This document shows positions 45,773 to 57,861 of a DNA stretch of 64,000 bases, piece by piece. The translations under genes were made by a program, and so were the position numbers. The stretch is from Apiotrichum sp. Y4204 (Eukaryota; Basidiomycota; Tremellomycetes; Trichosporonales; Trichosporonaceae), in assembly GCA_025531455.1 (NCBI GenBank), contig JAMYHL010000017.1, forward strand, positions 806,001-870,000. Reading direction: 5' to 3'. The notes under the pieces were generated by a model. That model saw only the letters and a program-made list of their open reading frames with translations, was not told the origin of the DNA and did no database searches. Each line of letters opens with the position of its first letter. Position 1 is the stretch's first letter.

Positions 45773-48451
45773 TCACTCGTCCGTCTTGCCCTTCTTGCCA
45801 AAGCCCATCTTGAGCTTGCTAAAGCCCGTCGCGCCCGAGATGCGCCGCCCGAGTGACGTCCCCGAGCTGTATCCGTTCATGTGTGTGCCGGATGCGGTGC
45901 GGTCCACGGCACGCGCGCGGTCGGGGCGCGACATGGACGCCGAGCGCGTAGAGTGTCCGCCACCCGGGATCGGGACCGCGAGCGACGAGGAACGCGACGG
46001 GGACGCATTCGACGGGCTCGAGGATGTGGTCGATGTGCTGAGCATCGACGACGAGAGATCGTGCACTGCGTCGCTGGCACCGCGCACCGGCGAGTGTGAG
46101 GACGTCCCAGGTGTGGACCGGCCAGTCGGGTGGTGCGCGTCGTCGGGCGGCATGCCGCTCGTCGTCGTCGACACTGTGTTGAGCGTGTTGGCCGTCGACT
46201 GGCGCTTCAGCGGCCCGCGGATTGACGGGTCCGGGCTGGATCCCATGTTGATGCTCTCGCGCTTCTTGAGCGAGTACCACTTTGACTTTTCCTGTGGCGA
46301 GTTTGTAGTGGAAGCGTCTTTGCCGCGGCGTAGCAAGCCGGATCCGCCGATGCTCGGCTCGCGCCTCGGGGCACCGCTCGGGCTCAGCGCACTGCCTGGT
46401 TCTGGCGTGGCGACGCGGCTGCTGTGCGCCGACGCATTCTCTGGACGCGTCGCGATGGACAGCGGCTGCTTTATCGGCGTGACGGGCGCTGTGGAAGGAG
46501 GAGGGGGTTGAGGGTGGGTGTCGCCCGTGTGCACCGCGGAGAGCACCGGAGCGGAGACGCCCGACGTCGATGTCCGCGCAGAGGCCGCATCGCCACCCAG
46601 ATCGACCGCATCCGCCATCTGCTCCTCCTCCTCCGGCACCTCGACCAGCGACGAGGTCACCGGGAATGACGGCGCGACGCGCGGCTCGGGCATCTTCTTC
46701 AGACCCAGGTTCATGAGGTCCAGGTTGGCCGCCTGGTAGAAGAGCACGTAGCCTGCACCCGTGATGTTGTCGCCAAAGTAGTTGGCAAGGTCCGTCTCCG
46801 CGATCGGCTCGACGTTCTCGTCGTCGCACATCACCCACTGGTCGCCGGCGCGCACGACCGTGACGTAGTGGCCGTGTGTGGGGCCGCTGCATGTCAGCCA
46901 CTGTATCACTGGAGATGACGATGGTCCGAGACTGTGTCGGCCAGGACTCACTTTCCAATATGCACAACCACCGCAAACAGCTCGTACAGGCGCTCGGCGT
47001 CGTCCGTGTCCTCGGTGGTGCACGGCACGCGGAGCTGGAGCGGGAAGGTGACGCGGTAGAAGAGCTTGTGGAGGCGGCCCATCTCGTCCTGGCGGAAGCG
47101 CTTGAGGTGCAGGCCGAGGATGTTGGGCAGCGACTTGATGCGCATCCTGATGTCAGTAATGTACAATACTCGGTACCCACCTCCGCTCAGCCTCGACGAG
47201 GGAGCAGCACGTCTCGCAGTAAAACTTGTTTGTGGAGCAGAGCATCTCAGAGTGGGAGAACTGGCGGAGACACGCGGTGAGGGACGAGTGCTGCTCGATA
47301 TCAATCGACAGATCAAGGAAACTCTCCTCGCGGGACGAGGTCGTCTCGCAGTTGAGGCAGCGCGTCTCGTTGACGAGCACGCCCTGGAAGAGGTTGTGGA
47401 TGAACGTCTTGCCAACGCTGCCGGTAGTCACCTCCTCGCCGCGGGTTTTGAGCTCGCCGTCGAGGCGTTCCACCTCCTCCGCGAGCTGATTGAGGATGAA
47501 GCCGAGGAACTCGTGCGCGTCCTGCTGTCCCTGACCTGCAAAGAGCGCGTGGTGCCGCCGCACAGTGCGGAGAACGTCCTCGGGACGCACGACGCCGCGG
47601 CCGAGAGTTCCGGCGCTGTACGGCCCGCCGCCGCGCGGTGTGGATGGTGGCGGGAGCGACGCGAGGAGCGACGGGCCCTGCGGCTGGCCATTCGCGGTTC
47701 CGTTCGCGTTCGCGCCGTTGGCACCCGCTACGAGAGAGGCTGATGGCAGCGACGCGGCATTGTTTCCCGTCGCATTCGTCTGGCCCGCGCTCGGCGTCTT
47801 GGGCGCCGCGGGGTGGTGGGGAAGAGAGGTGGACATGTGCTGGAAAAGGGTCTGGATGGTGGAGAAGAGGGTCATGTCGGGAAAGTTTGGGTCTGGGGGG
47901 AGCACGATAGGCGGCGGGGCGGGGGCCTGCTGTGCCGTCGCTGTGGCCGGCGGCGGCGTCGACTTTGGTGTGTTGGGCTCATTCTGCGACTTTTTACCAA
48001 AGCCAAAGGAGAGGCGGCTCTTGGCCGCCGACGAGCTCGTGTTCGGCGACTGTGCGTCGGGCGTCGCGGGGCCGCTCTTCACGCCGCTCGTTCCGTTCGC
48101 TGCGGCGTCCGGGCTCGGGGTGCGGATGGGCTCGGTGGCAACGGCGCCGCCGAGCGCATTGTACGGCTTATTCACGTCGGGATACGCCTCGACAAACGAA
48201 CGGAACGGCGGAGAAGCGTACAGCGCCTGCAGGACCGAGTTGCAGTAGCACGTGTTGCCAAACTGGAGTGAGCAGGAGAACAAGAACGAACGACTCACAT
48301 TCTCAAGACCCCAGAGGAGGTCGTCGCCGAGCGCGCGATCCTTGCCCTTGGACTCGGGGCCGTTGGCGGTGGCCGCCGCGCCCGGGTCTTTTGCGCCGCC
48401 GCCGCCGTTCGTCCCGCCGACGGTGGCGCGGAAGCGGCGCCAGTTGTCCAT
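45773..48451 (-). CDS. Ubiquitin-specific protease (USP12/46, yeast Ubp9/13-like)
   Basis: Four exons on the minus strand, 48451-48299, 48262-47181, 47146-46952 and 46886-45773, give 847 aa. The Cys box [15 protein letters not shown] (Cys56 nucleophile) starts exactly at exon 2. An insertion of about 190 Pro/Ala/Gly-rich residues follows. Next come [20 protein letters not shown], zinc-binding [12 protein letters not shown] and [19 protein letters not shown], and the His box [11 protein letters not shown] (His483) followed by WVMCDDENV. The last 330 residues are a Ser/Pro-rich disordered tail ending [12 protein letters not shown]. Family members cleave ubiquitin from substrates and are often activated by WD40 partners. 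Intron 1 is 36 nt and stop-free. Confidence 0.93.
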
Positions 48452-49281
48452 GGGTGTGGGATGGGATGGGCGAGATGGGAGGAGATGGGGTGAGATGGAG
48501 AGATGCTAGATGGCGATAGTGATGATGATGATGATGTGGAATGGAGAGCCGGGAGAGCCGGGAGAAGACGTTAAAGGTGGGCAACAGCCGTAGTCGCGAT
48601 TACAACACGTCGTCAGTGGAGGAAAACGCCCACAATAGCGAGAATGTTGGTGACAGAAGCGACAATGTGATGCACGCTGGCTGTCCGAGAGTGGGGGCAC
48701 AACACGCGACCGGGTGCTGGGGAGTAAGGCGGCCGTGCGCTGAGGTGGCGTGGGGGCGGCGGTGCGGCGTCCAAAGGCGTGGGTGGTGTCAGAGGGGATG
48801 GCGCAGCGGGGCGGGGATAGGCGGAGCTCGCTGTCGGCTATGTTGGGGAAGAGGAGCGGGGGGTGGTGACAAGAGAGTGGATGATGGTGAGGAGGGAGAG
48901 AGTGCTAGTCGTGAAGCGAGGAGCACGAGATCGAGCATTGATGAGAGATCGAGATCGCGGAGCCCGGCGGCATGCCCCAAAGCTTGTACAACTCCCATAC
49001 AGAGAGCACGCGAGAAGCACGTTTATCACCCTAAAGAGGTCAGCTGATGGCGAGCACGCGTACGGCGACAGCGAGCGCATAAGCATTGCAGCTTAGGCGA
49101 ATGCGTGAGGTGGATGTATGCATGCATGCATTCAAGCATCGTCGTTCTGCCCTCATCATCCATATCTGGACGGCTGGCATAGAGCATTATAATCTCTCCA
49201 TCCTGTGATCCTGTGGCCCTCTAGTCTGTTGTTGTTGTTCTCTTTATCCCACCATCACGCCAACCAACAACAACACTCGCA
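48452..49281. other. Divergent promoter region, no gene seen
   Basis: It lies between the USP gene (leftward) and the acidic protein gene (rightward). It contains a palindromic (ATGC)3 run at 49118-49131. Confidence 0.6.
49118..49131. repeat. (ATGC)3 palindromic tetranucleotide run
   Basis: ATGC three times plus AT, self-complementary, in the promoter region of the gene at 49282. Confidence 0.8.
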
Positions 49282-50676
49282 ATGCAGCTGCACGACCTCA
49301 CCGCCCTCGTCGCGCGCCTCGCCCCGCGCAAGGGCGGCCGCGCGCGGCGTCTCCCCGTCGAGGTCTTTGCCGTGCCCGACGAGCAGCAGGCTGCGCTGGA
49401 TGCCATCAGCGTGTTTGGGATCAACACGTGGGCCTTGATCGCGAAGCCTGCGGAGCTTGCGGAGCGCGAGGATCACGTCGAGCAGGAAGCAGAACCGCGG
49501 GGAGTACCGGATGATGAGCACCAACCCGAGATCGAAATCCAGCACGAGAACGAGGTCGGCAACGAGAACGAGAACGAGGAGGAATACGCGAAGCAAGAGC
49601 ACAGCGCGCACGGCGCGCACGACGACCCCGAAGCCGAAGAATGGCACGACTCGCTCTCCGCCCTTCATCCCTCCCTCGACCCTCCTCCGCAACCGTCCGA
49701 CCCGCCCGCGCCCCAGTCCGCCCATCTGCTCCCCTCTGCCCTCCCGCACGCGACGCCTCTCCACCAGCACCGGCGCGTGTCGGCGACGTCGTCCCCGCCC
49801 ACGCCGCTGATTATCCGTGATCGCGCGCCGCGTCCCAAGCTTGCAGTGTTCCGCGGGGAGACCCCGCGCCATGATGAGCGTGTACCGGCGATTGAGCGTG
49901 ATGATGAGCAAGAGCTAGAAGAGCTTGAAGAGGACGAAGACGAGGGACGCGGGCAAACGGACGAAGACGAGCTGAGCGAGTACGAGCGCGAGCGCCGCCG
50001 TGGCCCCGCGCCAGCCCCCCGCGAGGATCGCGAGGAGACACATCCACATCTCGAGGGTGAAGCGGAAGCCCACGAGACAGAGGAAAAGCCTTCCGCCCCG
50101 TCGACGCACAACACGCAGGACAGCTCGCTGCCCCGATCCCAGGACTCGGGCGGGTACGGCCTCGCGCGATACTGCACCGCGCCGCCGCTCGCGTCCTCCC
50201 TGCAGCAGGCGACGTCGTCGGCCTCGGCCCCCGCATCAGCTCCACCCCGCACGGTGCTCGTTCCTACCACCGACGAGAGCGATCCGCGCCCCGCGGCGTC
50301 GACGGCGAGCTCGCCAGCCACGCGTCCCCCCACGGCGGCCGCACCAGCACCAGCACCAGCACCGGCACCAGCACCGGCATCAGCACCGGCATCAGCGCCC
50401 ACGGCGGCACCCGCTCCGACGAAACGCGCGCGCGACCCCACCCCCGAGGATGCGGACGCAGACGACGAGGACGAGCAGCCGCACGCGCCGCGGTGCAAGC
50501 GGCCCCGGCTGGCGTCTCCAGTTTCCATCCCTACGCAGGCGGCTGGCCCCACGGTTTCCCAAGGTGCCGAACTCGGCGGATGGAAACCCGATCTCAGCGT
50601 TGCCGGCCTCTCGGCGGCGGTCGTGCAGCGCATGGCCGACGAGGCGGCGGCGCAGCGTGCCAAGAAGAGCGAGTAG
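49282..50676 (+). CDS. Unknown acidic, disordered 464-aa protein
   Basis: A single exon. The first 60 residues look folded (MQLHDLTALVARLAPRKGG, then PVEVFAVPDEQQAALDAIS). They are followed by a long disordered chain: Glu/Asn-rich repeats (NEVGNENENEEE), Pro-rich stretches, an acidic helix (EQELEELEEDEDEGRGQTDE), an (Ala-Pro)n run, and a basic patch of nuclear-localisation type (KRARD, then RCKRPRLASP). The C-terminus ends SVAGLSAAVVQRMADEA. The composition suggests a nuclear protein, but I recognise no family. The open frame is long in spite of repeats, and the ATG context (CGCAATGCAG) is acceptable. Confidence 0.72.
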   Translation: MQLHDLTALVARLAPRKGGRARRLPVEVFAVPDEQQAALDAISVFGINTWALIAKPAELAEREDHVEQEAEPRGVPDDEHQPEIEIQHENEVGNENENEEEYAKQEHSAHGAHDDPEAEEWHDSLSALHPSLDPPPQPSDPPAPQSAHLLPSALPHATPLHQHRRVSATSSPPTPLIIRDRAPRPKLAVFRGETPRHDERVPAIERDDEQELEELEEDEDEGRGQTDEDELSEYERERRRGPAPAPREDREETHPHLEGEAEAHETEEKPSAPSTHNTQDSSLPRSQDSGGYGLARYCTAPPLASSLQQATSSASAPASAPPRTVLVPTTDESDPRPAASTASSPATRPPTAAAPAPAPAPAPAPASAPASAPTAAPAPTKRARDPTPEDADADDEDEQPHAPRCKRPRLASPVSIPTQAAGPTVSQGAELGGWKPDLSVAGLSAAVVQRMADEAAAQRAKKSE

Positions 50677-50759
50677 TACTGTACCATAGAGTATAACGTA
50701 TCCCACTGTAACCTGTCCACGATCCAAGACAACGATGCATAGTGTACTGATATCCGCTT

Positions 50760-52856
50760 CTACTTCTTCAGCCGGTCGGCGACGTACTTGTCCCAGCCCA
50801 TCTCCTCGAGGTCATCCGCCTTGGCGAGCACCTCCTCCTCGAGGCTGCGCGCGTACTCCTCCGTCTCGGTCTGCCAGTGCGGGATGGACGTGCCAATGAT
50901 GCGGATAGCAAGCAGCGCCGCGTTGGTGCTGTTGTTGATACCCACCGTCGCGACGGGGATGCCGCGCGGCATCTGGATGATAGAGTACAGGCTGTCGACG
51001 CCGTCGAGGACCGACGCGCGCACAGGGACACCAATGACGGGGACAGAAGTCTCGCTCGCCACCATTCCCGGGAGATGCGCTGCGCCGCCGGCACCAGCGA
51101 TGATCGCCCGGAGGCCGCGCGTCGCCGCGCTCCGTGCGTACTTGACCATACGGTCGGGTGTGCGGTGCGCGCTCGTGATCGTCAGTTCGTAGGGAATGCC
51201 AAACTTGTCGAGGATCTTAGTAGCGGGAAGCATGGTCGGGAGGTCCGAGTCGGAGCCCATGATGATGCCGACGAGGGGCGCGGCGTGCGAGTGGCCAGCC
51301 ACGGGGGCGGGGACGAGGCCGTCGATAAACTCCTTGTCGAGATCCGGCTGGGCCGAGAGGAGGTCACGCACAGACGCACGCACAGAGGCATCGCTCTCGC
51401 CTGTCACCGTAATGTGGCCCATCTTGCGGGCGGCGCGCGACTCGGCCTTGCCGTACAGGTGGACATTGGCGCCAGGGACGGCGAGCGCAGCGTCCGCCAT
51501 CGCCTCGACCGGCTCCATCGAGCCCGACACGCCGAGAACGTTGACCATGGCTGCGCTCGGCACGCGCAGACCCGTGTCGCCAAGCGGCAACGAAAGGATT
51601 GCGCGCAGGTGGTTCTCGAACTGCGACGTGTGGCATGCCTCGATCGTGTGGTGCCCCGAGTTGTGCGGGCGCGGCGCGATCTCGTTGACCTTGAGGGAGC
51701 CTGATGTCAGCGCGAGCACAGCAAGCACCGCAAAGCGAGCGGCAACCGCAAGGCGAGGAGCATGTGTATGGCAGAGGTAATACGTGCAAACAGGTTAACC
51801 AAGTCCGTAACCTGTTGTTGTGGTCACAGGTAACCGCCGGCGGCTACCACCCCTGCCTCCACTCTCATCTCCACTCACCATCGGGGAGCAGGAACATCTC
51901 AACGCCAAAGATACCCGCGCCGTCGAGGGTTGCAACGGCCTTCTCGGCGAGCTCACGGGCCCGCTGGTTGACGCCCTCCATGCCGGCGCCGGAAGCGCGG
52001 AGGGGGGCAAAGCAGACGCGGAGGATGCTGTTGCGGTGGATCGTCTCGACGGCGTCGTACGAGCGCACCTCGCCGGCAACATTGCGCACAACCATGACAG
52101 CCACCTCCTTGACAAACGGCGCCCAGCCCTCGGCGTACAGCGGCCTGTCGCCGAGGAACTCGAGCGCGGCCGCAATGTCCGCGTCGCTCGTGCCCTTGAG
52201 CGGGTAGTTTCCGCGGCCGTCGTATGCGAGCGTGCGCGCCTTGAGCATGAGCGGAAGACCGAGCTTGTCGGCAATCGCAACCACATCAGCCGTCTTCGGG
52301 TTCGGCGGGAGGGGCGCAAACGGCGCGGTCGGGATGCCCTGCTCGGCGAGGTGCGCGTGTTGGAGGTACTTGTCCTGGATGAGGCGGATGGTCTTGGGCG
52401 ACGGCTGAACTTCGCAGAGACCCTCGGCCTCGACGGCGGCGAGAACATCGGCGTTCACGTGCTCAATCTCGACGGTGAGCACGTCGCATGCCTTTGCGAG
52501 CGCGCGGATGTGCTCCTCGCTCGTGAACGGTCCGTCGGGGTGCTCGAGGTCTGGCGGGGGGAGCAGCGTCTGCTTCGCGGGCGTGTACTCGCCCTTGTCG
52601 AGGATGAGCAGCGGAATGCCAAGGAGCGCGGCGGGGTGCGTCAGCATGCGGCCGAGCTGGCCGCCGCCTGGAGTCAGTGGACCGCGAGCAAAGCGAGCAG
52701 AGCGAGCGACGGGGTGCAACGGACAGGAGGGTGCACAAAGTGGAGGCAGAGGTGGTTCTTGAGATTCACTCCACAATTCCCTCCACCGCCTCATGCATCC
52801 CGCCTCTTCCTGCCGACATACGTACCCAGAATTCCGACAGTCTTTTTGGGCGCCAT
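50760..52856 (-). CDS. ADE2: Phosphoribosylaminoimidazole carboxylase (PurK-PurE fusion)
   Basis: Three exons on the minus strand, 52856-52826, 52667-51879 and 51700-50760, give 586 aa. Exon 1 codes only [10 protein letters not shown] plus one base, and joins to [13 protein letters not shown], the expected N-terminus of the ATP-grasp (PurK) part. That part continues with [35 protein letters not shown] and [15 protein letters not shown]. From about residue 415 the PurE part follows: [24 protein letters not shown] and [15 protein letters not shown]. This is the standard fungal fusion that carboxylates AIR in purine synthesis. Loss of this enzyme in yeasts gives red colonies. Confidence 0.97.
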
Positions 52857-53079
52857 CGTTGATGTCGTTGACCGGTTTTGGTGGCGAGAGAGAGAGCGAT
52901 GGAGAGGTGGAGACAAGTTGCCCAAATCGAGATGGAATCCAACTTTTTGCCGCATTCCTGGAACCGGAAGATTTGGTCCCGGGGGGGCCAACTTCGACCT
53001 CGAAAGTGATGACATCGCTCGAGCAACAACATCCACATTCACATCCCACATCTCCCACTCTCCTCATCTCCCCATCAAC

Positions 53080-53771
53080 ATGTTCCGCTCAGCCCTCCGT
53101 CCCATGGCACGCACGCTCGTCCCGCAAACAAGGGCAATCCACGCCTCCGGCGGCGCTACCGGCGGCGGCGGGCTCACAAACCTCTTCGACTCGGGCGACA
53201 ACCCCGCGCTGTCAGTCACCAAGCTCACGAAGCAGGGTTTCAAGCTCAACGACGGGCTGCTTATTCCCGGGGGGTGTATTTTTGCGGAGGGACGCGTGCT
53301 CCTGTGGGATGTTGACCCGCCGAGGGGGGACGGCGCGGAGGGTCTCGCGAAGGCTTGGGAGGGGTGGGACACGGATCGGTTTAGGGTGTTTGAGACGCTC
53401 GTCCCCCGCCCTGGTGAGTAGAGACTGAGGTAGTTGTGCAGAGAAGAGCTCAATATGCCTGGAGCTGTGCTGATTTCCACCAGAGATCCTTATCTTTGGC
53501 ACTGGCGAGCGTGTGCTTCCGGCTCCCAAGGCGATTAGGGACTACATCTCGAGCCTGGGCATCCAGCTCGACGTGATGGACTCTGTGAGTAGGAGTGTGG
53601 GGTGCATTACCTTGAGGGTGCCAGAGAACGCTTCACCCGTCGGTACCCCCGCCCACCAAGCTCACACCGCAGCGCAACGCCGCCTCGACATACAACCTCC
53701 TCTTCGAGGAGGGCCGCACCATCTCCGCCGCGCTGTGCCCGCTGCAGCCGCAGCCGCGGGGCGGGCAGTGA
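53080..53771 (+). CDS. NDUFAF3: NDUFAF3-like mitochondrial protein (DUF498/Mth938 domain)
   Basis: Three exons, 53080-53413, 53484-53584 and 53673-53771, give 177 aa. The N-terminus MFRSALRPMARTLVPQTRA is a mitochondrial leader. The body has VTKLTKQGFKLNDGLLIPGG, RVFETLVPRP, EILIFGTGERVLPAPKAIR, YISSLGIQLDVMDS and RNAASTYNLLFEEGR, the characteristic order of the Mth938 fold. The animal homologue assists assembly of respiratory complex I. A complex I role here is inferred and depends on this fungus having complex I. It converges on the ferric reductase gene, with 103 bp between the two stops. Confidence 0.9.
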
Positions 53772-53874
53772 AGAACGAGAGAGACGTAAACACGAAGAAG
53801 CGGACACGGAGACGGAGACGGAGCGACAGCACAACTCATTGCATATGTATTACTGCCCCACTAACCCAACTTCC

Positions 53875-55726
53875 TCACCACGAGTACGCCTCGGTCGCGA
53901 GGAACACTTCGCGCACGGTACTGCGACCCGCGAGAATATCGGTCTGCGCGCGCGCCGCGGCGTTTGCCGCGTCCGCGATCAGTCCCGCCGGGCCACATGC
54001 TGCTGTCAGAACTGACTGCGAGCCCACGCGAGCCCATACTCACCGCCAATGCCGACGGAGCCGCTGCTCGCGCTGATGAACTCCGCAATGAGGGCAGCCA
54101 CGTCCGGGCGTCCGGAATAGTGCTTCAGAGCAGCGAGCTCCTTGTCGGGGGTGTCGCCGTCACCGTTCTCAGCCTGGTTGGAGCCTGTGACGTACACGCG
54201 CACCTCGACGCCATTCGCACGCAGCGCAGCAAGCTCGCCGCCAAACCACGCAAGCCAGCCTATCGTCAGCCATATCTCACACCCACTGACACCCACCCTC
54301 ATGCTTCACCGCCCAGACGAGCACGCCTCCGCGGAGTGCCTCCGCGACGCCCAAAGCCCACGAGATGCCGCTCCCGCCTGCGATGAGGAGCGTGCTGTCG
54401 AACGCCGCCAGCTCGCCCCCATCCGCGCCGTACGGCCCATCGACGAGTGCCGCGAGCGAGACTGCGCCCTTGGCTGCCAGTGCGCGCGTGAGGCCCGTCT
54501 TGGCACGCACGAGGAAGCGCATCTCGCGGGGCAGGCCGTCGCTCGCCTGCCGCTCCATTTGCGCATTCGCAATCGTGAACGGGTGGCTCTCGAGCGGCCG
54601 GCACAGAAAGCGGAGGAACACATGCTGTCCCGGCTTCCACTCGAGTATCGTGGGAATAGTGATGGAGAGCATATCGTCGTCCAGCGGGGTGACCTGGGCG
54701 CGGTGCGCGTGCGGGTTGTCGAGCAGCATCATGCCCCCGCGCCACACGGCCGCGCTGCCCGCGAGGATGATCGTCGCGATGCAGTACGCGCTGAGCATTA
54801 GCGGAGAGGGACGGGCAAGCTTACTCCGAGTCCAGGAGCTGGTATCCGTGCCAGAAGAGAGCGCCGAGGAAGAAGAGCGCCATGGGGATGTGGATGGCGT
54901 AGAATGTCTCGTACGCGAGTTTCCTGCCGTCAGACTGACATATTACATTTGCTTACCTGAAGGGCGGGAGGGCGCCGACGAGCAGCACGCAGAGCGGGGC
55001 GAGGGCGACGAATCCGCTGAGATACACCTCGTTGGTCGCGAGTGTGCGCACCATGCCCATCTGGCGGTTTGCCCTCACGCACGCTGCGACAGTGTGCACG
55101 AGCGAGAGGTAGACGAAGATGAGCGCCGCGCCCTGGTGCAGCGCCTGGAGCTTGTCGTGCGGGATGCCGGTGAGGGTTGTAATGGGGTTACGTTTAGCCG
55201 CGAGGATACTGATTGTGAGCTACAATTACCTCGCTCGCAGGACGCACTAGATGAAAGGCAGTAGCGCCATCGCGCACCACTCGGCGCGGAGGTACAGCGG
55301 CGCGCTCCCGTAAAAGGGCGGGTAGTATTGGTACTTGTTTGCGAACGTGAGGCAGGTGGTGACGAGGAGCGTCGCGAGGATGACGAGCGCGTAGCCGAGC
55401 GGCGGCGGCGTCCAGACCCAGTCGGTAACGGACGGCCTCGCGCGGGGATAGGACAGCATGCGGGCGAGTGCAGTCGCACGCCGGCCTGGCTGGGTCTTCC
55501 ACCGCACACGCGCCTTCCACACCATGTTGGCCGCCATGGCCAACACGAGCAGGCCGCACAGCAGCGCGAGCGTGTAGTACCCATACACGACCTGCTTTGC
55601 CCACGGGACGCGCGCGGCCTGGAAGGCAGTGACCTCGGCCGAGGTCGGGACGTACACGCCCGTGATGGAGATATGGCCCGGCGCAAAGCCGGGTGCGGCA
55701 CCGTGGCGCTTGAAGAGGGAGAGCAT
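53875..55726 (-). CDS. Ferric reductase-type transmembrane oxidoreductase (FRE family)
   Basis: Six exons on the minus strand, 55726-55248, 55208-54957, 54923-54825, 54790-54297, 54259-54044 and 53999-53875, give 554 aa. The N-terminal half has about seven helices. The bis-heme histidines lie in GIPHDKLQALHQGAALIFVY/SLVHTVAACV and in YETFYAIHIPMALFF/ALFWHGYQLL. The FAD loop is WKPGQHVFLRFLC and then HPFTIAN. NAD(P)H-binding segments are LLIAGGSGISWALG and ACGPAGLIADAAN. The C-terminus ends REVFLATEAYSW, a normal end for the family. These enzymes reduce extracellular Fe(III) or Cu(II) using cytosolic NADPH and usually feed a high-affinity iron uptake system. No such partner gene lies in the window. 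Confidence 0.92.
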
Positions 55727-56706
55727 GGAGGGGAGGGGGATTGGATAGTGAGGAGAGGATCGCGTCAGGAATGAAGAGTGTCTTATATGTCCTCGTGTTC
55801 CCTCCCTTCCCCATCTTCTTGCCACTCGACTCCCGATCGTGCTCCCAACTGCAGCGCCCAACGACGCAGACGGGCGGGACATGTCGGGCAAAGTGCTCGA
55901 AGATGGCTACTATACTATTTCCATTCCTCTGCACCTCCCGTTAGGCATAATTTCCGTGTCTGGCCCGAAACATGGCGAGCGATGTACGCGTATCTCGCAT
56001 CCCATATCTCGCATCTCGGAGCATCTTGCACCATCTCGCCCGTCGCGGAATGTGACCCAGAAGAGTAAGCGACTAGCGATGAGTGGTCGACAGCCTTCAG
56101 AGTTGCAAGCCACCCGCTCGGGCCCGGATGTCCCTGCTGCGATATGGCGCACACCCGGCGCTCATTGGATAACTGGCCGATGTCGGGGGCCGCACAGTCG
56201 TGTGAGCGTTCGTTTGTGTGGGGTGAGCGGGTGGAGCACAGACGACGAGGATATCAGATTATGGCGCGAGCGGGCGCGGCATTAAGCATGAATTCTATCA
56301 GTGTTCGGATCTCGCAGAACTGTGAGCTGCGCCATCGCGTGAGGCCTTTTTGTCGGACAATGTCTAATGCCGCATCCCAACATCTGTGGATCTGTGAGTT
56401 CGTCGGACCTTGTACTCGGATGCAATGTATGCATATCTGTTGGAATATCGTATCGTATCGTATGAACGGCGCGCAAGGCCGTGTGCCGTATCGCCCATCG
56501 CGGCCGTCGTGCACGGTCTAGAGGGGACCCCGCGCCATGGCGTACCATCATACAGTGTCCAGCATCTGGTGTCGGGCACGGCGTTTCCCCTCTGCGCGCA
56601 GTGTATAAGTGCGAGCAATACGCCCACTCGTCTCGTCGTCCGGCATCGAGCATCGCTGAGTATCAGCACGGAGCAGGCCGCCTCCCAGCCGCATCCCGCA
56701 CTTACA
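55727..56706. other. Intergenic, no gene seen
   Basis: Promoter side of the ferric reductase and 3' side of the small secreted gene. A (TATCG)3 run lies at 56446-56460. No iron-factor GATA array was recognised by eye. Confidence 0.55.
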
Positions 56707-57036
56707 CTACTCCTCCACAATGGTAACATCAACCACGACGCCAACCATTTTCCTCTCTTCGTCCCTTTCCTCTTCGCCATCGAGAACCGGCACACGTTCC
56801 CCACTGCGCATAATCTTCACAAAGGCCGGCGCAGCGCTCGGCGGGCGCGGTGGCCACGTCCACCCAAAGCCGTAGGGCGCGGACCACGGTGCCGGGCGTT
56901 TTCTCGCGGGCCGCGGCGGCGGGAAGGGGGGCAGTTTGCGGTACGGGACGCCTGGGCCGGGTGCGGGCTGATAGGGTGTCGGCGCGGCGAGCACAATGGC
57001 CCAGAGGAGGGTGGCGACGAGGAACAGGACGCGCAT
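56707..57036 (-). CDS. Small secreted protein (109 aa), unknown
   Basis: A single exon. It starts with a clear signal peptide (MRVLFLVATLLWAIVLAAPT), with likely cleavage after Ala18. The mature part is Pro/Arg-rich (PPFPPPRPARKRPAPWS), then GFGWTWPPRPP and a short folded-looking end, FVKIMRSGERVPVLDGEEE, then MVGVVVDVTIVEE. There are no cysteines, so it is not a classic cysteine-rich effector. A TATA box 44-50 nt upstream supports the start. Function unknown; a cell-wall or extracellular role is only inferred from the signal peptide. Confidence 0.72.
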   Translation of the reverse strand: MRVLFLVATLLWAIVLAAPTPYQPAPGPGVPYRKLPPFPPPRPARKRPAPWSAPYGFGWTWPPRPPSAAPAFVKIMRSGERVPVLDGEEERDEERKMVGVVVDVTIVEE

Positions 57037-57079
57037 GGTGGGATGACGGATGAGTCTGTCGCGAGCTCGCTGGGAGAGA

Positions 57080-57086
57080 TTATATA
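57080..57086 (-). promoter_or_regulatory. TATA box (TATATAA) of the small secreted protein gene
   Basis: It lies 44-50 nt before the ATG at 57036 on the minus strand. Confidence 0.6.
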
Positions 57087-57720
57087 CAGGACTGATATTC
57101 TGATCCTTTGACATGCTCCAACACCACAAGACTGCAGGTGCATATCGAGGCCATCGAGGTCCGAGGTCCACAGTTGGTCACATAGGCCGAGACATGAAGG
57201 TTTCTCGAGGTGACTGAAATAGACGCAGCACGCGCAACACTCGATCCAGAGGATCAAGGATCAAGGTTTCGTATCCTCCCCCAGAGGAGGCCCCTGTCGT
57301 GCAGTCCATCTCCCCTGTATCTCTGCTAGCTCCGCTGCAGCATGTGCACATGTTGCCTCGTGGTCTGCTATCTGCTACAAAGCTATAATGCTATAAAAAA
57401 AGCCTGGATGCGGGCAGTGGCTGCGGGATGAGCTTAAAAATAAAATAAAGGACTGCAGCACTCGTCGGCCTCGATGATTTCATCGGTCGTCAGCTCGTCG
57501 TCAGCTCGTCAGGTTTGTATCCTTTGAATCCTCAAGGCCTCCATCCCCGACTGACATGTCCGCGGCATTTCCCACCAGCGTCTGGCTGTCCATCCCCACC
57601 CCCCTCTGTCCTCTGTCTGTCCTTTGGTGGATCTAGCCGCAGAGTGGGCAAAGCTGAACACAGCTCCGTACCCCCGTCGACCTTGCAGACCAAGGTCGAC
57701 CAAATCAACTGCGCGACTGC

Positions 57721-57744
57721 ACGACAGCACGACAGCACGACAGC
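57721..57744. repeat. (ACGACAGC)3 tandem repeat
   Basis: Three perfect copies of an 8-nt unit, intergenic, just downstream of the tRNA-Glu gene. Confidence 0.85.
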
Positions 57745-57812
57745 GCGACTACTGGCTCGCACGCTCGCATGTCATTCATGCTAAAATCGCGTGCACCACG
57801 CATCCGAAAAAG

Positions 57813-57838
57813 AAAAAAAAAAAAAAAAAAAAAAAAAA
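57813..57838 (+). repeat. Poly(A) run, 26 A
   Basis: It is T26 in the sense of the tRNA gene, about 15 nt beyond its T6 terminator. It is a likely site of length variation. Confidence 0.9.
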
Positions 57839-57853
57839 CCCCCAACAAAATCC

Positions 57854-57859
57854 AAAAAA
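57854..57859 (-). terminator. RNA polymerase III terminator (T6) of tRNA-Glu
   Basis: Six T on the minus strand, starting 3 nt after the end of the mature tRNA. Confidence 0.8.
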
Positions 57860-57861
57860 TA

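Larger units (their letters stand above)
57037..57861. other. Intergenic with short tandem repeats
   Basis: It holds the secreted-protein promoter, three copies of ACGACAGC (57721-57744), a 26-A run and the tRNA terminator. No protein gene seen. Confidence 0.6.

Noticed and set aside
56446..56460. (TATCG)3 run
   Set aside because: Too short to be more than a minor microsatellite. No link to a gene was seen.
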